Below are positions 34,213 to 43,057 of a stretch of 53,255 bases of DNA, in pieces (position 1 is the first letter of the stretch; every line of letters starts with the position of its first letter). The stretch spans positions 1 through 53,255 of the forward strand of contig DASXJR010000028.1 of assembly GCA_036497285.1 (NCBI GenBank), in the 5' to 3' direction. The stretch is from RYN-133 sp036497285. GTDB lineage: Bacteria; Actinomycetota; Actinomycetes; Mycobacteriales; Jatrophihabitantaceae. The notes below the pieces were generated by a model. The model made no database searches and was not told the origin of the DNA. It saw only the letters and a program-made list of their open reading frames with translations. The position numbers and the translations under genes are program-made.

Positions 34213-35898
34213 GTGAACCGCATCGCCGCTCCCCGCACGACGCGCTGGCAACTGGGTGTTGCAGCGTCGGCCGCCTTGCTGGTGTGGGCCCCGGCCCCGG
34301 CCCCGGTCGCAGTCGCCGCTGCGCCCGACGCTGCACCGCAATCCTCGTTCGCCGCCGGCAAGTGGGGTGACACGACCGCGGACGCCCTCTCCAAGGATGC
34401 GTACGGCGACAATGCCGCGTCCAAGGACCCCGGCTCGCTGTTCACGGTGGAGAAGGCGACCAACGTGCGCGACGTGTGGGGCAAGAAGGACAAACAGAAC
34501 CGGCAGGTCACCGGGCAGGGCGTGGCCGTCGCCCTGCTGGACTCCGGCGTCAGCCCGGTTCCGGGGCTGGACGCGCCCGGCAAGGTCGTCTACGGGCCAG
34601 ATCTGTCCGTCGAGGGCAACGGCGTTCTCGCCGACCAGGACAGCTACGGCCACGGCACCTTCATGGCCGGCCTGATCGCCGGGCGCGGGGCCACGAAGCC
34701 GTCCTCCGACCTACCGTCGGCACCGGCCGGCGTGCAATTGGGTGTCGCTCCGGACGCCACGTTGCTGTCGGTCAAGTTGGCGACCGCCGACGGCGGGACG
34801 GACGTCACCCAGGTGATCGCGGGGATCGACTGGGTGGTCGAGCACCCGGTGCTGCCGAACGGCACACGGGTGCGGGTGATCAACCTGTCTTACGGTACCG
34901 ATTCGGCCCAGGGCTACTCGGTCGACCCGCTCGCCGCTGCGGCCGAGAACGCGTGGAACCATGGCATCGTCGTTGTCACGTCTGCCGGCAACGGTGGCTC
35001 GGCAAGCGGCGAGTTGACCGACCCGGCCTACGACCCGTACGTGATCGCTGTCGGGGCAGCCGACAGCAGCGATCGCACGGACGGCTGGGCGCACGATCAC
35101 ACCAAGGCCGCGTCATTCTCTCAGGTGTCGACCGACCGGCACGCCGATCTCGTCGCGCCCGGCACGTCGCTGGTGTCGCTGCGCGACCCGGGCTCGACGG
35201 TCGACCAGAACAACCCGCAGGGCCAGGTGTCTGGCGACGTCAGCGGGAAACTGTTCCGCGGCAGCGGCACCAGCCAGGCGGCCGCAGTCGTGTCCGGAGC
35301 CGTCGCCGATCTGCTGCAGGCGTTCCCGTCGCTGACGCCGGATCAGGTCAAGTACGCATTGACCGAGGGTGCGGACCAGATCAACAACGCCAGCCCCACT
35401 GCAGTCGGCGCGGGCGTGCTGGACCTCAACGGCGCATACGGCGTGGCGCAGCACCTGGTCGGGACCGACAGCACGGCTGCGCAGTTCCGCGCGGCGGCGG
35501 TACAGAACTTCGCGCACTCGACCGGGGTCGGCTCCATCGACATCGCGCGCGGCGGCTCGGTGCTGGTCGACGCCGACGGCAACCCGATCACCGGCGAAGT
35601 GGACGCGCAGGGCAACCCGTGGGACGCCGAAGCATGGCGGGCCGCATCCACCTCGCTCACCGCCTGGGACGGCGGGGCTTGGCTGGGTGCCACCTGGACG
35701 GGCGACGGATGGAGCTCGGACACGTCGCTGACCTCGGCGCGGTGGACGTCGGCCCGGTGGACCTCGGCCCGATGGACGAGCGCTGACTGGTCGTCGGCCC
35801 GGTGGACCTCGGCCCGGTGGACCTCGGCGCGGTGGACGGCGGCACGCTGGAGCTCGGCGCGGTGGACGTCCGCCCGCTGGACCGGCGCAGGCTGGTAA
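34213..35898 (+). CDS. Secreted S8 (subtilisin-like) serine peptidase with Trp-rich pentapeptide tail
   Basis: This 561-aa protein has a signal peptide (about residues 1-37), a short propeptide-like region, then a subtilase domain with Asp110 (ALLDSGV), His147 (YGHGTFMAG), oxyanion Asn260 (TSAGN) and Ser354 (GSGTSQAAA). After residue 470 Trp recurs every five residues and the last 54 residues are SARWT-type repeats. The GTG at 34213 is preceded by AAGGA. It would cut proteins outside the cell or at the surface; the tail may anchor or mature the enzyme. The GGDEF-EAL gene starts four bases after its stop. Confidence 0.9.
   Translation: MNRIAAPRTTRWQLGVAASAALLVWAPAPAPVAVAAAPDAAPQSSFAAGKWGDTTADALSKDAYGDNAASKDPGSLFTVEKATNVRDVWGKKDKQNRQVTGQGVAVALLDSGVSPVPGLDAPGKVVYGPDLSVEGNGVLADQDSYGHGTFMAGLIAGRGATKPSSDLPSAPAGVQLGVAPDATLLSVKLATADGGTDVTQVIAGIDWVVEHPVLPNGTRVRVINLSYGTDSAQGYSVDPLAAAAENAWNHGIVVVTSAGNGGSASGELTDPAYDPYVIAVGAADSSDRTDGWAHDHTKAASFSQVSTDRHADLVAPGTSLVSLRDPGSTVDQNNPQGQVSGDVSGKLFRGSGTSQAAAVVSGAVADLLQAFPSLTPDQVKYALTEGADQINNASPTAVGAGVLDLNGAYGVAQHLVGTDSTAAQFRAAAVQNFAHSTGVGSIDIARGGSVLVDADGNPITGEVDAQGNPWDAEAWRAASTSLTAWDGGAWLGATWTGDGWSSDTSLTSARWTSARWTSARWTSADWSSARWTSARWTSARWTAARWSSARWTSARWTGAGW
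35734..35895 (+). repeat. Tandem 15-bp repeats encoding SARWT pentapeptides
   Basis: Eleven consecutive five-residue units (SARWT with variants SADWS, AARWS and a final GAGW) are encoded by near-identical 15-bp units of the type TCGGCGCGGTGGACG. The last unit is four residues long and ends at the stop. Trp is invariant; the third residue is Arg in nine units. The units differ at third codon positions, so the repeat has been kept at protein level. Copy number is likely to vary by slippage. Confidence 0.92.
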
Positions 35899-35902
35899 GC
35901 CG

Positions 35903-38419
35903 ATGACAGTCGGTATGCCGCGCAGCAGCGCGGTGCGGACTGCAATACTCACCGGCGGCCTGGGCATCGTCGCGCTGGCGATCTCGGCGGGCTGGGTGTC
36001 CGTCCAGGGCTGGCACACGCTGACAGTCGAACCGGTCACGGCGAGCGTGTTAGCGGTCGCGTTCTTTCTCGCCGAACAGAACCTGATCACCTTTGAGTTC
36101 CGCCGGCAATCGCACTCGATGACCTTCGCCGGTGTGCCGCTCGTGCTCGGCGTGCTTCTCCTTCCGGTGCCCTCGCTCGTGCTGGCTCGGGTGGCCGGCA
36201 GCCTGATCGCGATGGCCATGCAGCGCACGAGCGCGGAGAAGCTGGCCTACAACATCTCGGCGTTTGCTTTCGAAGCGGCGCTCACCTCGACGCTTTGCAA
36301 ATTCGCGGTCACCGGCCTCGATCCGGTGTCGATGTTGATGCTGATCGGATGCGTCGCTGCCGTAGACCAGCTGATGACAGCACTCGTCCTTCTGGTCATC
36401 CGCATGCACGGCATCGCGATGCGGCGTCGAGACGTGGGGCAAGTGGTGATCCAGTCACTCGTGCTGAGCGCAGTTGCCACCGCATTCGGCGTTGCGCTGC
36501 GCATTCTGATAATGCGGGGCGTCACAGGCTGCAGCCTCGCCGTCGTTCTCATCGCGCTCGCCGTGCTCGGCTACCGCATGTACGCCGCGACTGTGCAGCG
36601 CCACCACACCGTGACGACCGTGCACGACTTCGTGACCAGCAGCGCGACCACCGCGTCGATGGCTGACCTCGCGTCCGCCAGCCTCACCCGAATCCGGAAC
36701 ATGCTCCGAGCAAGTGCGGCGGAACTGGCTGTCCTCGACGGTGGCGACGACGACACGAGGTCGTGGACCGTGTACTGCGCGGACGAAGATGACCTGCTGA
36801 CCGTGCGAACGGGCGCACCAATGGCGTCGGACTGGGTGCGCATGCGTGCGCTGCACAACGGCATAGCCACCCTGGCCATCCGGGGCCGCGACGCGGGTGT
36901 CGACGCATGGCTCGCCGGCGCCGGACCCGGATCAAGTCGGCTTGATGACGCGATCGTGGTGCCGGTGCACAGCGGCACCACCCGGTTCGGGACGCTGACA
37001 GTCAGCGGACGGCTCACCGATGTCGTCGTGTTCACCGACGACGACGTCCAGGTGCTGCAGACCCTCGGCGGACACCTCGCGGCGTCGATGCAGAATGCCC
37101 GACTGCTCGAGACTCTGAGCTATGACGCGACGCACGACGCGCTGACCGGGCTGGCCAATCGCTCCCAGCTGATCAACGATCTCGCCGCACTGGATGACGA
37201 GCCTGCGGCACTGATGGTTGTCGATCTTGACCACTTCAAGGACGTCAACGATGTTCTGGGACACGAGGTTGCGGACGAGCTGCTCGCTGTCGTTGCCGAG
37301 CGACTGCGGCGTGTTGTGCCCACCGCGCACGCTGTGGCGCGCGTGGGCGGCGACGAGTTCGCCGTGCTGCTTCGCGGCAGCGAGAGCGAGTGCGACCTGA
37401 TCGCCCGCGCACAGTCATTGGCAACAGAAATCTCCGAACCGCTTCAGCTGCACGGCGCGACGATCTCTGTCTCGGTGAGCACGGGCGTGGCCGCGACCCC
37501 GGCAGTGCGCGCGCCCGAGCTGATGCGGTGCGCCGACACTGCGATGTACGCGGCGAAGGCGAAGACCCACCGACTGGCGATCTACTCACCGGCCATGGAT
37601 CTGGGACGGGCCGAACGCATCGCACTCGCCGGTGACCTGCGACTCGCTCTCGAACACGCACCCGAGCAGTTCGTCATCTACCTGCAACCGAAAGTCGATC
37701 TCCGGTCCGGTCGAACCCACGGAGCCGAAGCGCTGGCGCGTTGGAACCACCCGATCCACGGCCTGATCACCCCGGGCCGGTTCGTCCCGATCGCCGAGGC
37801 CACCGGCTTGATCGCTCCGCTGACCCGCCGCGTTCTGCACCAGGCGCTCGTGGAATGCGCATCGTGGAACGCGGCCGGTAACCGCATCGACGTCGCAGTG
37901 AACCTCTCCGCTCGGTTGCTCGCGGACCTTGATGTGGTCGAGATGGTGCAAGCCGCGTTGGCTTCGACGTCCGTGCTGCCTGGTCAGCTCGTTCTCGAGA
38001 TCACCGAATCGGTGCTGATGAACGATGCCGAAGCCGCGATCGCGACCCTGCAACGGGTTGTCGACCTCGGTGTACGAATCTCGCTCGACGACTTCGGCAC
38101 CGGATACAGCAGTCTGTCCTACCTGCAACGACTGCCCGCCTGCGAACTGAAGATCGACCGGTCGTTCGTGGCAGCGGTGGACACCGACTCGAGCCGTTCC
38201 CTCGCGCTGCTTCGAAACGTCACCACCCTCGGTCTCGACCTCGGCATGCAACTGGTTGCCGAGGGCATCGAAACCGGGGCTCAGGTCGATGCGCTCAACG
38301 CCCTGGGGTGCATGCTGGGCCAGGGCTTCTACTACGCCCGGCCGATGCCCGCTTCGCAGTTCCGGTCGTGGCTGCAGCACAACCAAGAGACCGCCCTCCG
38401 CTTGCTGCCCTCCGCCTGA
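35903..38419 (+). CDS. Membrane GGDEF-EAL cyclic-di-GMP protein
   Basis: This 838-aa protein has an N-terminal membrane block of about six helices (to residue 230), a GAF-like domain (about 250-405), a GGDEF domain with DLDHFKD and GGDEF at about 482-486, and a C-terminal EAL domain with GAEALARWNHP, EITES, DDFGTGYSSL, KIDRSF and EGIET. Both catalytic signatures look intact, so it may both make and break cyclic di-GMP, with membrane and GAF parts as sensors. It starts four bases after the protease stop and could be cotranscribed with it. Confidence 0.92.
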   Translation: MTVGMPRSSAVRTAILTGGLGIVALAISAGWVSVQGWHTLTVEPVTASVLAVAFFLAEQNLITFEFRRQSHSMTFAGVPLVLGVLLLPVPSLVLARVAGSLIAMAMQRTSAEKLAYNISAFAFEAALTSTLCKFAVTGLDPVSMLMLIGCVAAVDQLMTALVLLVIRMHGIAMRRRDVGQVVIQSLVLSAVATAFGVALRILIMRGVTGCSLAVVLIALAVLGYRMYAATVQRHHTVTTVHDFVTSSATTASMADLASASLTRIRNMLRASAAELAVLDGGDDDTRSWTVYCADEDDLLTVRTGAPMASDWVRMRALHNGIATLAIRGRDAGVDAWLAGAGPGSSRLDDAIVVPVHSGTTRFGTLTVSGRLTDVVVFTDDDVQVLQTLGGHLAASMQNARLLETLSYDATHDALTGLANRSQLINDLAALDDEPAALMVVDLDHFKDVNDVLGHEVADELLAVVAERLRRVVPTAHAVARVGGDEFAVLLRGSESECDLIARAQSLATEISEPLQLHGATISVSVSTGVAATPAVRAPELMRCADTAMYAAKAKTHRLAIYSPAMDLGRAERIALAGDLRLALEHAPEQFVIYLQPKVDLRSGRTHGAEALARWNHPIHGLITPGRFVPIAEATGLIAPLTRRVLHQALVECASWNAAGNRIDVAVNLSARLLADLDVVEMVQAALASTSVLPGQLVLEITESVLMNDAEAAIATLQRVVDLGVRISLDDFGTGYSSLSYLQRLPACELKIDRSFVAAVDTDSSRSLALLRNVTTLGLDLGMQLVAEGIETGAQVDALNALGCMLGQGFYYARPMPASQFRSWLQHNQETALRLLPSA

Positions 38420-38513
38420 AGCGGCCGCCGGTTACGCGCACCGTTTCGCGCACTTCGATCATGGGAACACTTCGATCGTCAGCACAAGGCCCATCACGAT
38501 CGGAGAATCCTAA

Positions 38514-38756
38514 ATGCGTATCGGTGGCGCGCTAGTACTGGTCGCGCTGGGCGCGATCCTCACTTTCGCTATCAACGTGAACGACAGCCACGGTTTCAAC
38601 ATCAACGCTGTCGGCGTGATCCTCATGATTGTCGGAGCCATCTGGGCAGTGGCGGAGATCGTCGTCGCCATGACCCGCCGGCGCACCGACGTCGTGCAGA
38701 CCAACACTCCGACCGGGCAACGGACCACGTATTCCGAACCCAACCAGATGTACTGA
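38514..38756 (+). CDS. Small two-helix membrane protein (DUF6458-like)
   Basis: This 80-aa protein has two hydrophobic helices, LTFAINVNDSHGFNINAVG between them, then RRRTDVVQT and a polar tail. It is a paralogue of the protein at 14106 with the same spacing of the LTFA, GFNI, ILM and RRTDV motifs. GGAG stands eight bases upstream of the ATG. Function unknown. Confidence 0.78.
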   Translation: MRIGGALVLVALGAILTFAINVNDSHGFNINAVGVILMIVGAIWAVAEIVVAMTRRRTDVVQTNTPTGQRTTYSEPNQMY

Positions 38757-39038
38757 GCACAGTCGATTGCATGTCCGCCCCATCCGGCGACCGGTCGGGT
38801 GGGGCGATCGTCTGTCTGCGCCGCCGACGGCGTTCTCGCCCGACGGTGGTGTCTCCACCTCCGCGCGGGCAGCCGATCTCGTGGTGGACGCCCGACTGGA
38901 TCCGGCCGGTGCGGGTTCGGCCGCGGTCACCACAGTTATCGCGAGTTCGCGGCGCCCGCCCCTGACCAGCACCAGAACTGTCGGTGAAATCTTCCCGCGC
39001 AGCGTTACCAATGTGGCGGTGACGGGGTTAAACCGTGC
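38757..39038. other. Intergenic stretch before the phosphoesterase pair
   Basis: The 282 bp contain a plus-strand frame (38767-39042) that is not protein-like and has no ribosome site. The region should hold the promoter of the phosphoesterase pair, but no clear -35/-10 pair or repeat is visible. Confidence 0.4.
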
Positions 39039-40328
39039 GTGAACCTGTCCCGTCGCCAGTTCCTCACCAGCAGCGCGTTACTCGGCGCGGGTGCCGCCGT
39101 CGCGACCGGCGCGAGCGAGTGGCTTGCCGCTGCTCCCCCGGCTGCGGCCGCCGTCCAGCTCCCGGCACCGGCGAAGTCGGGCATCGACCACATCGTGGTC
39201 GTGATGATGGAGAACCGCTCATTCGACCACTTCCTCGGCTGGTTGCCGGGTGCCGACGGCAAGCAGGCGGGTCTGACGTTCGTCGACCGGTACGCGATTC
39301 CGCACCGGAGTTTCCATCAGACCGCCTACGCGAGCTGTGGATTCCACGACCCGGATCACTCCTACGAGGGCGGGCGGATCGAATTGAACGGCGGCAAGTG
39401 CGACGGTTGGCTCAAGGCCGGCGAGAACGATCCGCTCGCGATCAGCTACTACACGCAGCCGGACCTGGCCTTCCTCGGTCGCGCCGCGACCGCCTGGACG
39501 GCGTGCGACCGGTACTTCGCGGCGACGATGGCCGAAACGTACCCGAACCGGTTCTACCAGCACGCCGCCCAGACCGACCGCATTCACAACTCGACCACGA
39601 TCTCGACGCTGCCCACGATCTGGGACCGGCTGTCAGCTGCCGGCCTGACCGGCCGCTACTACTTCTCCGACGTGCCGTTCCTCGCGCTGTGGGGCACGAA
39701 GTACCTGGACATCTCCCGTCCGTTCGCCCAGTTCCTGGCCGACGCGTCGAATGGTCAACTGCCGCAGGTCAGCTTCATCGATCCGCGGTTCGAGGACGAA
39801 ACCTCTGGCACGTCCTCCGACGACCACCCGCACGCCGACATCCGCGCCGGCGAGGCGTTTCTGAATCAGGTGTACGAGGCGATCACGTCCAGCCCGGACT
39901 GGGCCAACACGTTGCTGGTCATCAACTTCGACGAGTGGGGCGGGTTCTTCGACCACGTCGCCCCGGGAACCGCGCCAGACGCCTCACGCGAGACGGCATT
40001 GCGCGGGTTCCGGGTACCGGCGCTGGTGATCTCCCCGCGGGCCAGGCGCGGCTACGTCGACCACACCGTGTACGACCACACCTCCATCCTTCGGGCCATT
40101 GAATGGCGATGGAATCTCGCCCCGCTGACGCCACGTGACACCGCCGCGGCGAACATCGTCCAGGCGCTCGACTTCGGCACCGCCCCGAAGCTTGCCGCGC
40201 CGAAGTTCGACGTGCCCCAGGTCGTGGCCGCCGCCTGCCCGGGCGATGCCCTGCCGTCGGCCGAGGACAGCGAATGGACCGGAGTGAGAGAACTTGCCGT
40301 CACGCTTGGATGGAGCCTGCCCGCATGA
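39039..40328 (+). CDS. Tat-exported phosphoesterase (phospholipase C-like)
   Basis: This 429-aa protein has a twin-arginine signal (SRRQFLT at 4-10, hydrophobic to about 35) and a phosphoesterase domain starting IDHIVVVMMENRSFDHFLG. Further markers are CDRYFAATMAETYPNRFYQHA, FDEWGGFFDHVAPG and a YDHTSILRAIEWRW segment. It belongs to the bacterial phospholipase C/acid phosphatase family (PF04185) and is likely secreted folded, acting on phospholipids or phosphate esters. A start codon GTG at 39039 is used. The next gene overlaps by four bases (ATGA). Confidence 0.88.
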   Translation: MNLSRRQFLTSSALLGAGAAVATGASEWLAAAPPAAAAVQLPAPAKSGIDHIVVVMMENRSFDHFLGWLPGADGKQAGLTFVDRYAIPHRSFHQTAYASCGFHDPDHSYEGGRIELNGGKCDGWLKAGENDPLAISYYTQPDLAFLGRAATAWTACDRYFAATMAETYPNRFYQHAAQTDRIHNSTTISTLPTIWDRLSAAGLTGRYYFSDVPFLALWGTKYLDISRPFAQFLADASNGQLPQVSFIDPRFEDETSGTSSDDHPHADIRAGEAFLNQVYEAITSSPDWANTLLVINFDEWGGFFDHVAPGTAPDASRETALRGFRVPALVISPRARRGYVDHTVYDHTSILRAIEWRWNLAPLTPRDTAAANIVQALDFGTAPKLAAPKFDVPQVVAAACPGDALPSAEDSEWTGVRELAVTLGWSLPA

Positions 40329-41467
40329 ACCGTCGTCCGCGAACCATGTCCAGCCGCGGCGCCCGGCTCGGCGCTGCAGGCCTGCTTGTCAGCGTAATTC
40401 TCGTCGCGCTGAGCGCCGCCGGCTCCGCCGGGACGGCCGCCGCCGCGACCCGACCGGCGTATGTGCCGGCGGTCGGGCACGTCTTTGTGATCAACATCGA
40501 GAACAAGGGCTACGACGCGACCTGGGGCGCCGGGTCGGCCGCGCCGTACCTGGCGCAGACGCTGCGGGCCAAGGGCGTACTGCTGAACAGCTACTACGGC
40601 ACCGCGCACAATTCGCAGCCGAACTACGTCGCACAGATCTCCGGGCAGGGACCGAATCCCCAGATGCAGGGCGACTGCCAGATCTACTCACAGTTCGTCC
40701 AGCTCGACACGGCCGATCCGGGGCAGGCCGTGGGCCACGGGTGCGTGTTCCCTGCGTCGGTGCCCAGCCTGCCCATCCAGATGAACGCCGCCGGCTTGTC
40801 CTGGAAGGGCTACATGGAAGACATGGGCAGCGCGTGCCGGCACCCCGCCCTGAACTCCCAGGACGACACCCAGACCGCCAAGGCCGGCGACCAGTACGCG
40901 ACCCGGCACAACCCGTTCATGTACTTCGCAGCGATCACCGACTCGCCGAGCTGCGCCCAGCATGTCGTCGACCTCTCGCGGCTGACTAACGACCTCGCCT
41001 CGAGCGCAACCACACCGAACTTGAGCTACATCACGCCGAACCTGTGCGACGACGGGCACGACTCGCCGTGCGTCGACGGTCGTCCCGGCGGTCTCGCCAC
41101 GGTGAACACGTGGATGCAGACGTGGGTACCGAAGATCCTCGCCTCGCCCGCGTACAGAAAGGACGGGGTGCTGATCATCACTGCCGACGAGGCCGACTCG
41201 CCGCAAAGTGACGCGTCCGCCTGCTGCGGGGAAGGTCCCGGCCCGAACACCCCGCTGCCGGGTATCGCCGGGTTGGGCGGTGGCCGCGTCGGCGCGCTCA
41301 TCCTGTCCCGGTGGACCACCGGCGGCACATGGAGCACCACGCCGTACAACCACTACTCGCTGCTCGCCTCGCTGGAGGACGCGTTCGGCCTGCCGTACCT
41401 GGGCTATGCCCGGACTGCCGGTCTGAACAGGTTCGGCCTCGACGTCTACAACGACGGTTGGAAATAA
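40325..41467 (+). CDS. Secreted phosphoesterase-family protein
   Basis: This 380-aa protein has a signal peptide (basic start, hydrophobic to about 40) and a phosphoesterase domain with HVFVINIENKGYDATWG, YYGTAHNSQPNYVAQISG, SYITPNLCDDGHDS and ITADEADSPQSD. It is a second, more divergent PF04185-type enzyme, translationally coupled to the Tat-exported one. Several cysteines (CQIY, GHGCVF, CRHP, SCAQH, LCDD, CVDG, CC) suggest disulfides outside the cell. The substrate is unknown. Confidence 0.85.
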   Translation: MNRRPRTMSSRGARLGAAGLLVSVILVALSAAGSAGTAAAATRPAYVPAVGHVFVINIENKGYDATWGAGSAAPYLAQTLRAKGVLLNSYYGTAHNSQPNYVAQISGQGPNPQMQGDCQIYSQFVQLDTADPGQAVGHGCVFPASVPSLPIQMNAAGLSWKGYMEDMGSACRHPALNSQDDTQTAKAGDQYATRHNPFMYFAAITDSPSCAQHVVDLSRLTNDLASSATTPNLSYITPNLCDDGHDSPCVDGRPGGLATVNTWMQTWVPKILASPAYRKDGVLIITADEADSPQSDASACCGEGPGPNTPLPGIAGLGGGRVGALILSRWTTGGTWSTTPYNHYSLLASLEDAFGLPYLGYARTAGLNRFGLDVYNDGWK

Positions 41468-41782
41468 CGGGCCGTCTGACTAACTCCGGGCAGTCGGCGT
41501 CGTCTCGTAGCGGTTCTGGCTGACAACGGTCGGGGCGCCCCACATGATCCGAGACGTGCCCCTTCTGGCCCGATGCGCTGAACTGTGACCGCGCGGCTTT
41601 TCGCACCGCACGTCCCAGAACTCCTCGCTGCATCGATCCGCTTCGGGCACAGGACCATCACCTCCGCAAGGTGGCGTCAACGCTCCCGGGGACCGAGTAA
41701 ACGCGAGTAGGGTCATGCTGGCATCCGTGCAACGCACGCAGGTTCGTTGGATTCGTGGGCATCCGATGGAAGGCGGTGCACC
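41468..41782. other. Intergenic stretch, no gene seen
   Basis: This 315-bp spacer follows the phosphoesterase pair and precedes the LuxR-type gene. Minus-strand frames across it have arginine-rich shadow composition. I see no RNA gene, strong hairpin or repeat. A GGAAGG ribosome-site-like element lies at its right edge, before the GTG at 41783. Confidence 0.4.
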
Positions 41783-42427
41783 GTGGTCGAGTCGGAGCCG
41801 GCCGGACGTCCCGGCGCAGAGGGCGACGTGAACCAACGTTTCGGCCTGACCCGACGCGAGGGCGAACTGCTGAAGCTGGTGGTCGCTCGGTACGGCAATG
41901 CAGAGATCGCGGGGCTGCTCAGTATCTCCAAACGCACCGTGGAAAGCCATATGGCCGCGCTGCTGCGCAAGTTCGGCGTCGCGGATCGTCCCGAGCTGAT
42001 CCGGACCGCGGCTGTTGCGTCAGCGCCTGTCGCGCCCAGGCCCGGGATGGGCGCAGCGGCGACTGTCGCATGGCGTCGGGTCGGATCGGCGCAGGCCAGG
42101 GCGGCCACCGTGAAGGATCGGGTCGCGGAGACGGGAAGGCGCTCGCGCGCACTGCTCGCGGAAGCACATCTTCGGAACTCGATCGTGTTCCATGACGTCA
42201 CCGCGCGGGATCTCGACGCTGCGGCGACTCGCTGGACCCTGCGCGCATCCCGGGAGTTCGATCCCACCGTGCGCGCCGAAGCAGTGGAGCAGGCCGAAGT
42301 AGCGCGCCGGCGGGCCGAAGCGGCACGCTCCAGGGCGGCGCAGGGCCGAAAGCGCCTCGGCGCGTGGGGCGGAAGGGCCGGTGCTGACTTCACCTCCCCG
42401 GTTTCACCTCGGCGACAGACCCGGTAG
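41783..42427 (+). CDS. LuxR-type HTH protein with C-terminal helical tail
   Basis: From the GTG at 41783 the protein has 214 residues. A LuxR-type HTH lies near the N-terminus (about 20-78: FGLTRREGELLKLVVARYGNAEIAGLLSISKRTVESHMAALLRKFGV). The rest (100-200) is Ala/Arg/Glu-rich and probably a long coiled coil. LuxR HTH domains are usually C-terminal, so the order is unusual. It should bind DNA, but no sensor domain is visible. Its 3' end overlaps the convergent HD-domain gene by 24 bp. Confidence 0.72.
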   Translation: MVESEPAGRPGAEGDVNQRFGLTRREGELLKLVVARYGNAEIAGLLSISKRTVESHMAALLRKFGVADRPELIRTAAVASAPVAPRPGMGAAATVAWRRVGSAQARAATVKDRVAETGRRSRALLAEAHLRNSIVFHDVTARDLDAAATRWTLRASREFDPTVRAEAVEQAEVARRRAEAARSRAAQGRKRLGAWGGRAGADFTSPVSPRRQTR

Positions 42428-43045
42428 CCAGGAGTCGGTGACGCCGCGCCGCTGCAGCCGCACGGCCACGCGGCTGGTGGTCGCCCGCAGCTCCGCCGCG
42501 CGGGCGGCGTGTACGCGTGCGTTGGACGAGTCCGGGCCGTGCCGCTCGATCATGTCGCGCATGCGCTCGTCCACGGTCATGGCGACGCCGCCCGGCCCGA
42601 TGGTCTGGTCGGCTGCGGTGAGAGCATCGGCGGTAGGGCCGGACAGCGGCAGGAACGCCGTCATCTCATGCTGCAGGTTCAGCGCCCGGGCCACGAGCCA
42701 GGCGGCCGAATGGTTTGCCACCAGCCGCGTCAGGGCGCTACCGACGCCTAGTCCGACCAGTCCCCGAGCGCCGTCGAGCGGGTGGAACCCGGTACCGCGC
42801 AGCGGGGCTGCATAGCCGACGTCATGCAGCCAGGCGGCCGCGACGAGCAGCTCGACCTGCTCCGCGGGGACGGTGACGGACAGCTCCCGGGCACGCTGCG
42901 CTACTCCCTGGCTGTGGCGGAAGCGCTCGCTGTCGCCGAGGAGGTCGTGCGCCAACTCGGCGGCCTCATCGACGTTCCACGGCACGATCAAAACGCTATG
43001 GGATGCCCGCCGTCCGGCGACCGGTCGTGGCCCCGCAGTCCGCAT
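42404..43045 (-). CDS. HD-domain phosphohydrolase
   Basis: This 213-aa protein has an HD-superfamily metal site: His in RHSQGVA, the HD pair in AAWLHDVGY, and a later His in FHPLDGA and NHSAAW. HD enzymes hydrolyse phosphate esters, often nucleotides. The region from about 140 is Arg/Ala-rich. The start is uncertain; GTG at 42985 (VPWNVDEAAELAHDLLGD) may be better than the ATG at 43045, which has no ribosome site. The holin-like gene ends 12 bp upstream, so the two may be cotranscribed. Confidence 0.75.
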   Translation of the reverse strand: MRTAGPRPVAGRRASHSVLIVPWNVDEAAELAHDLLGDSERFRHSQGVAQRARELSVTVPAEQVELLVAAAWLHDVGYAAPLRGTGFHPLDGARGLVGLGVGSALTRLVANHSAAWLVARALNLQHEMTAFLPLSGPTADALTAADQTIGPGGVAMTVDERMRDMIERHGPDSSNARVHAARAAELRATTSRVAVRLQRRGVTDSWLPGLSPR

Positions 43046-43057
43046 CGTCGTAGTGGG

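Noticed and set aside
33005..34336. 443-codon minus-strand frame under the YncE/phosphoesterase gene
   Set aside because: Arg/Val/Leu-rich shadow of an identified gene; no domain recognisable.
35343..35945. Minus-strand frame with repeated RAEVH pentapeptides, resembling a pentapeptide-repeat protein
   Set aside because: It is the antisense image of the SARWT-coding repeats; the plus strand has the clear protease, signal peptide and ribosome site.
38767..39042. 91-codon plus frame before the Tat phosphoesterase
   Set aside because: Random-looking composition, no ribosome site, overlaps the true GTG start.
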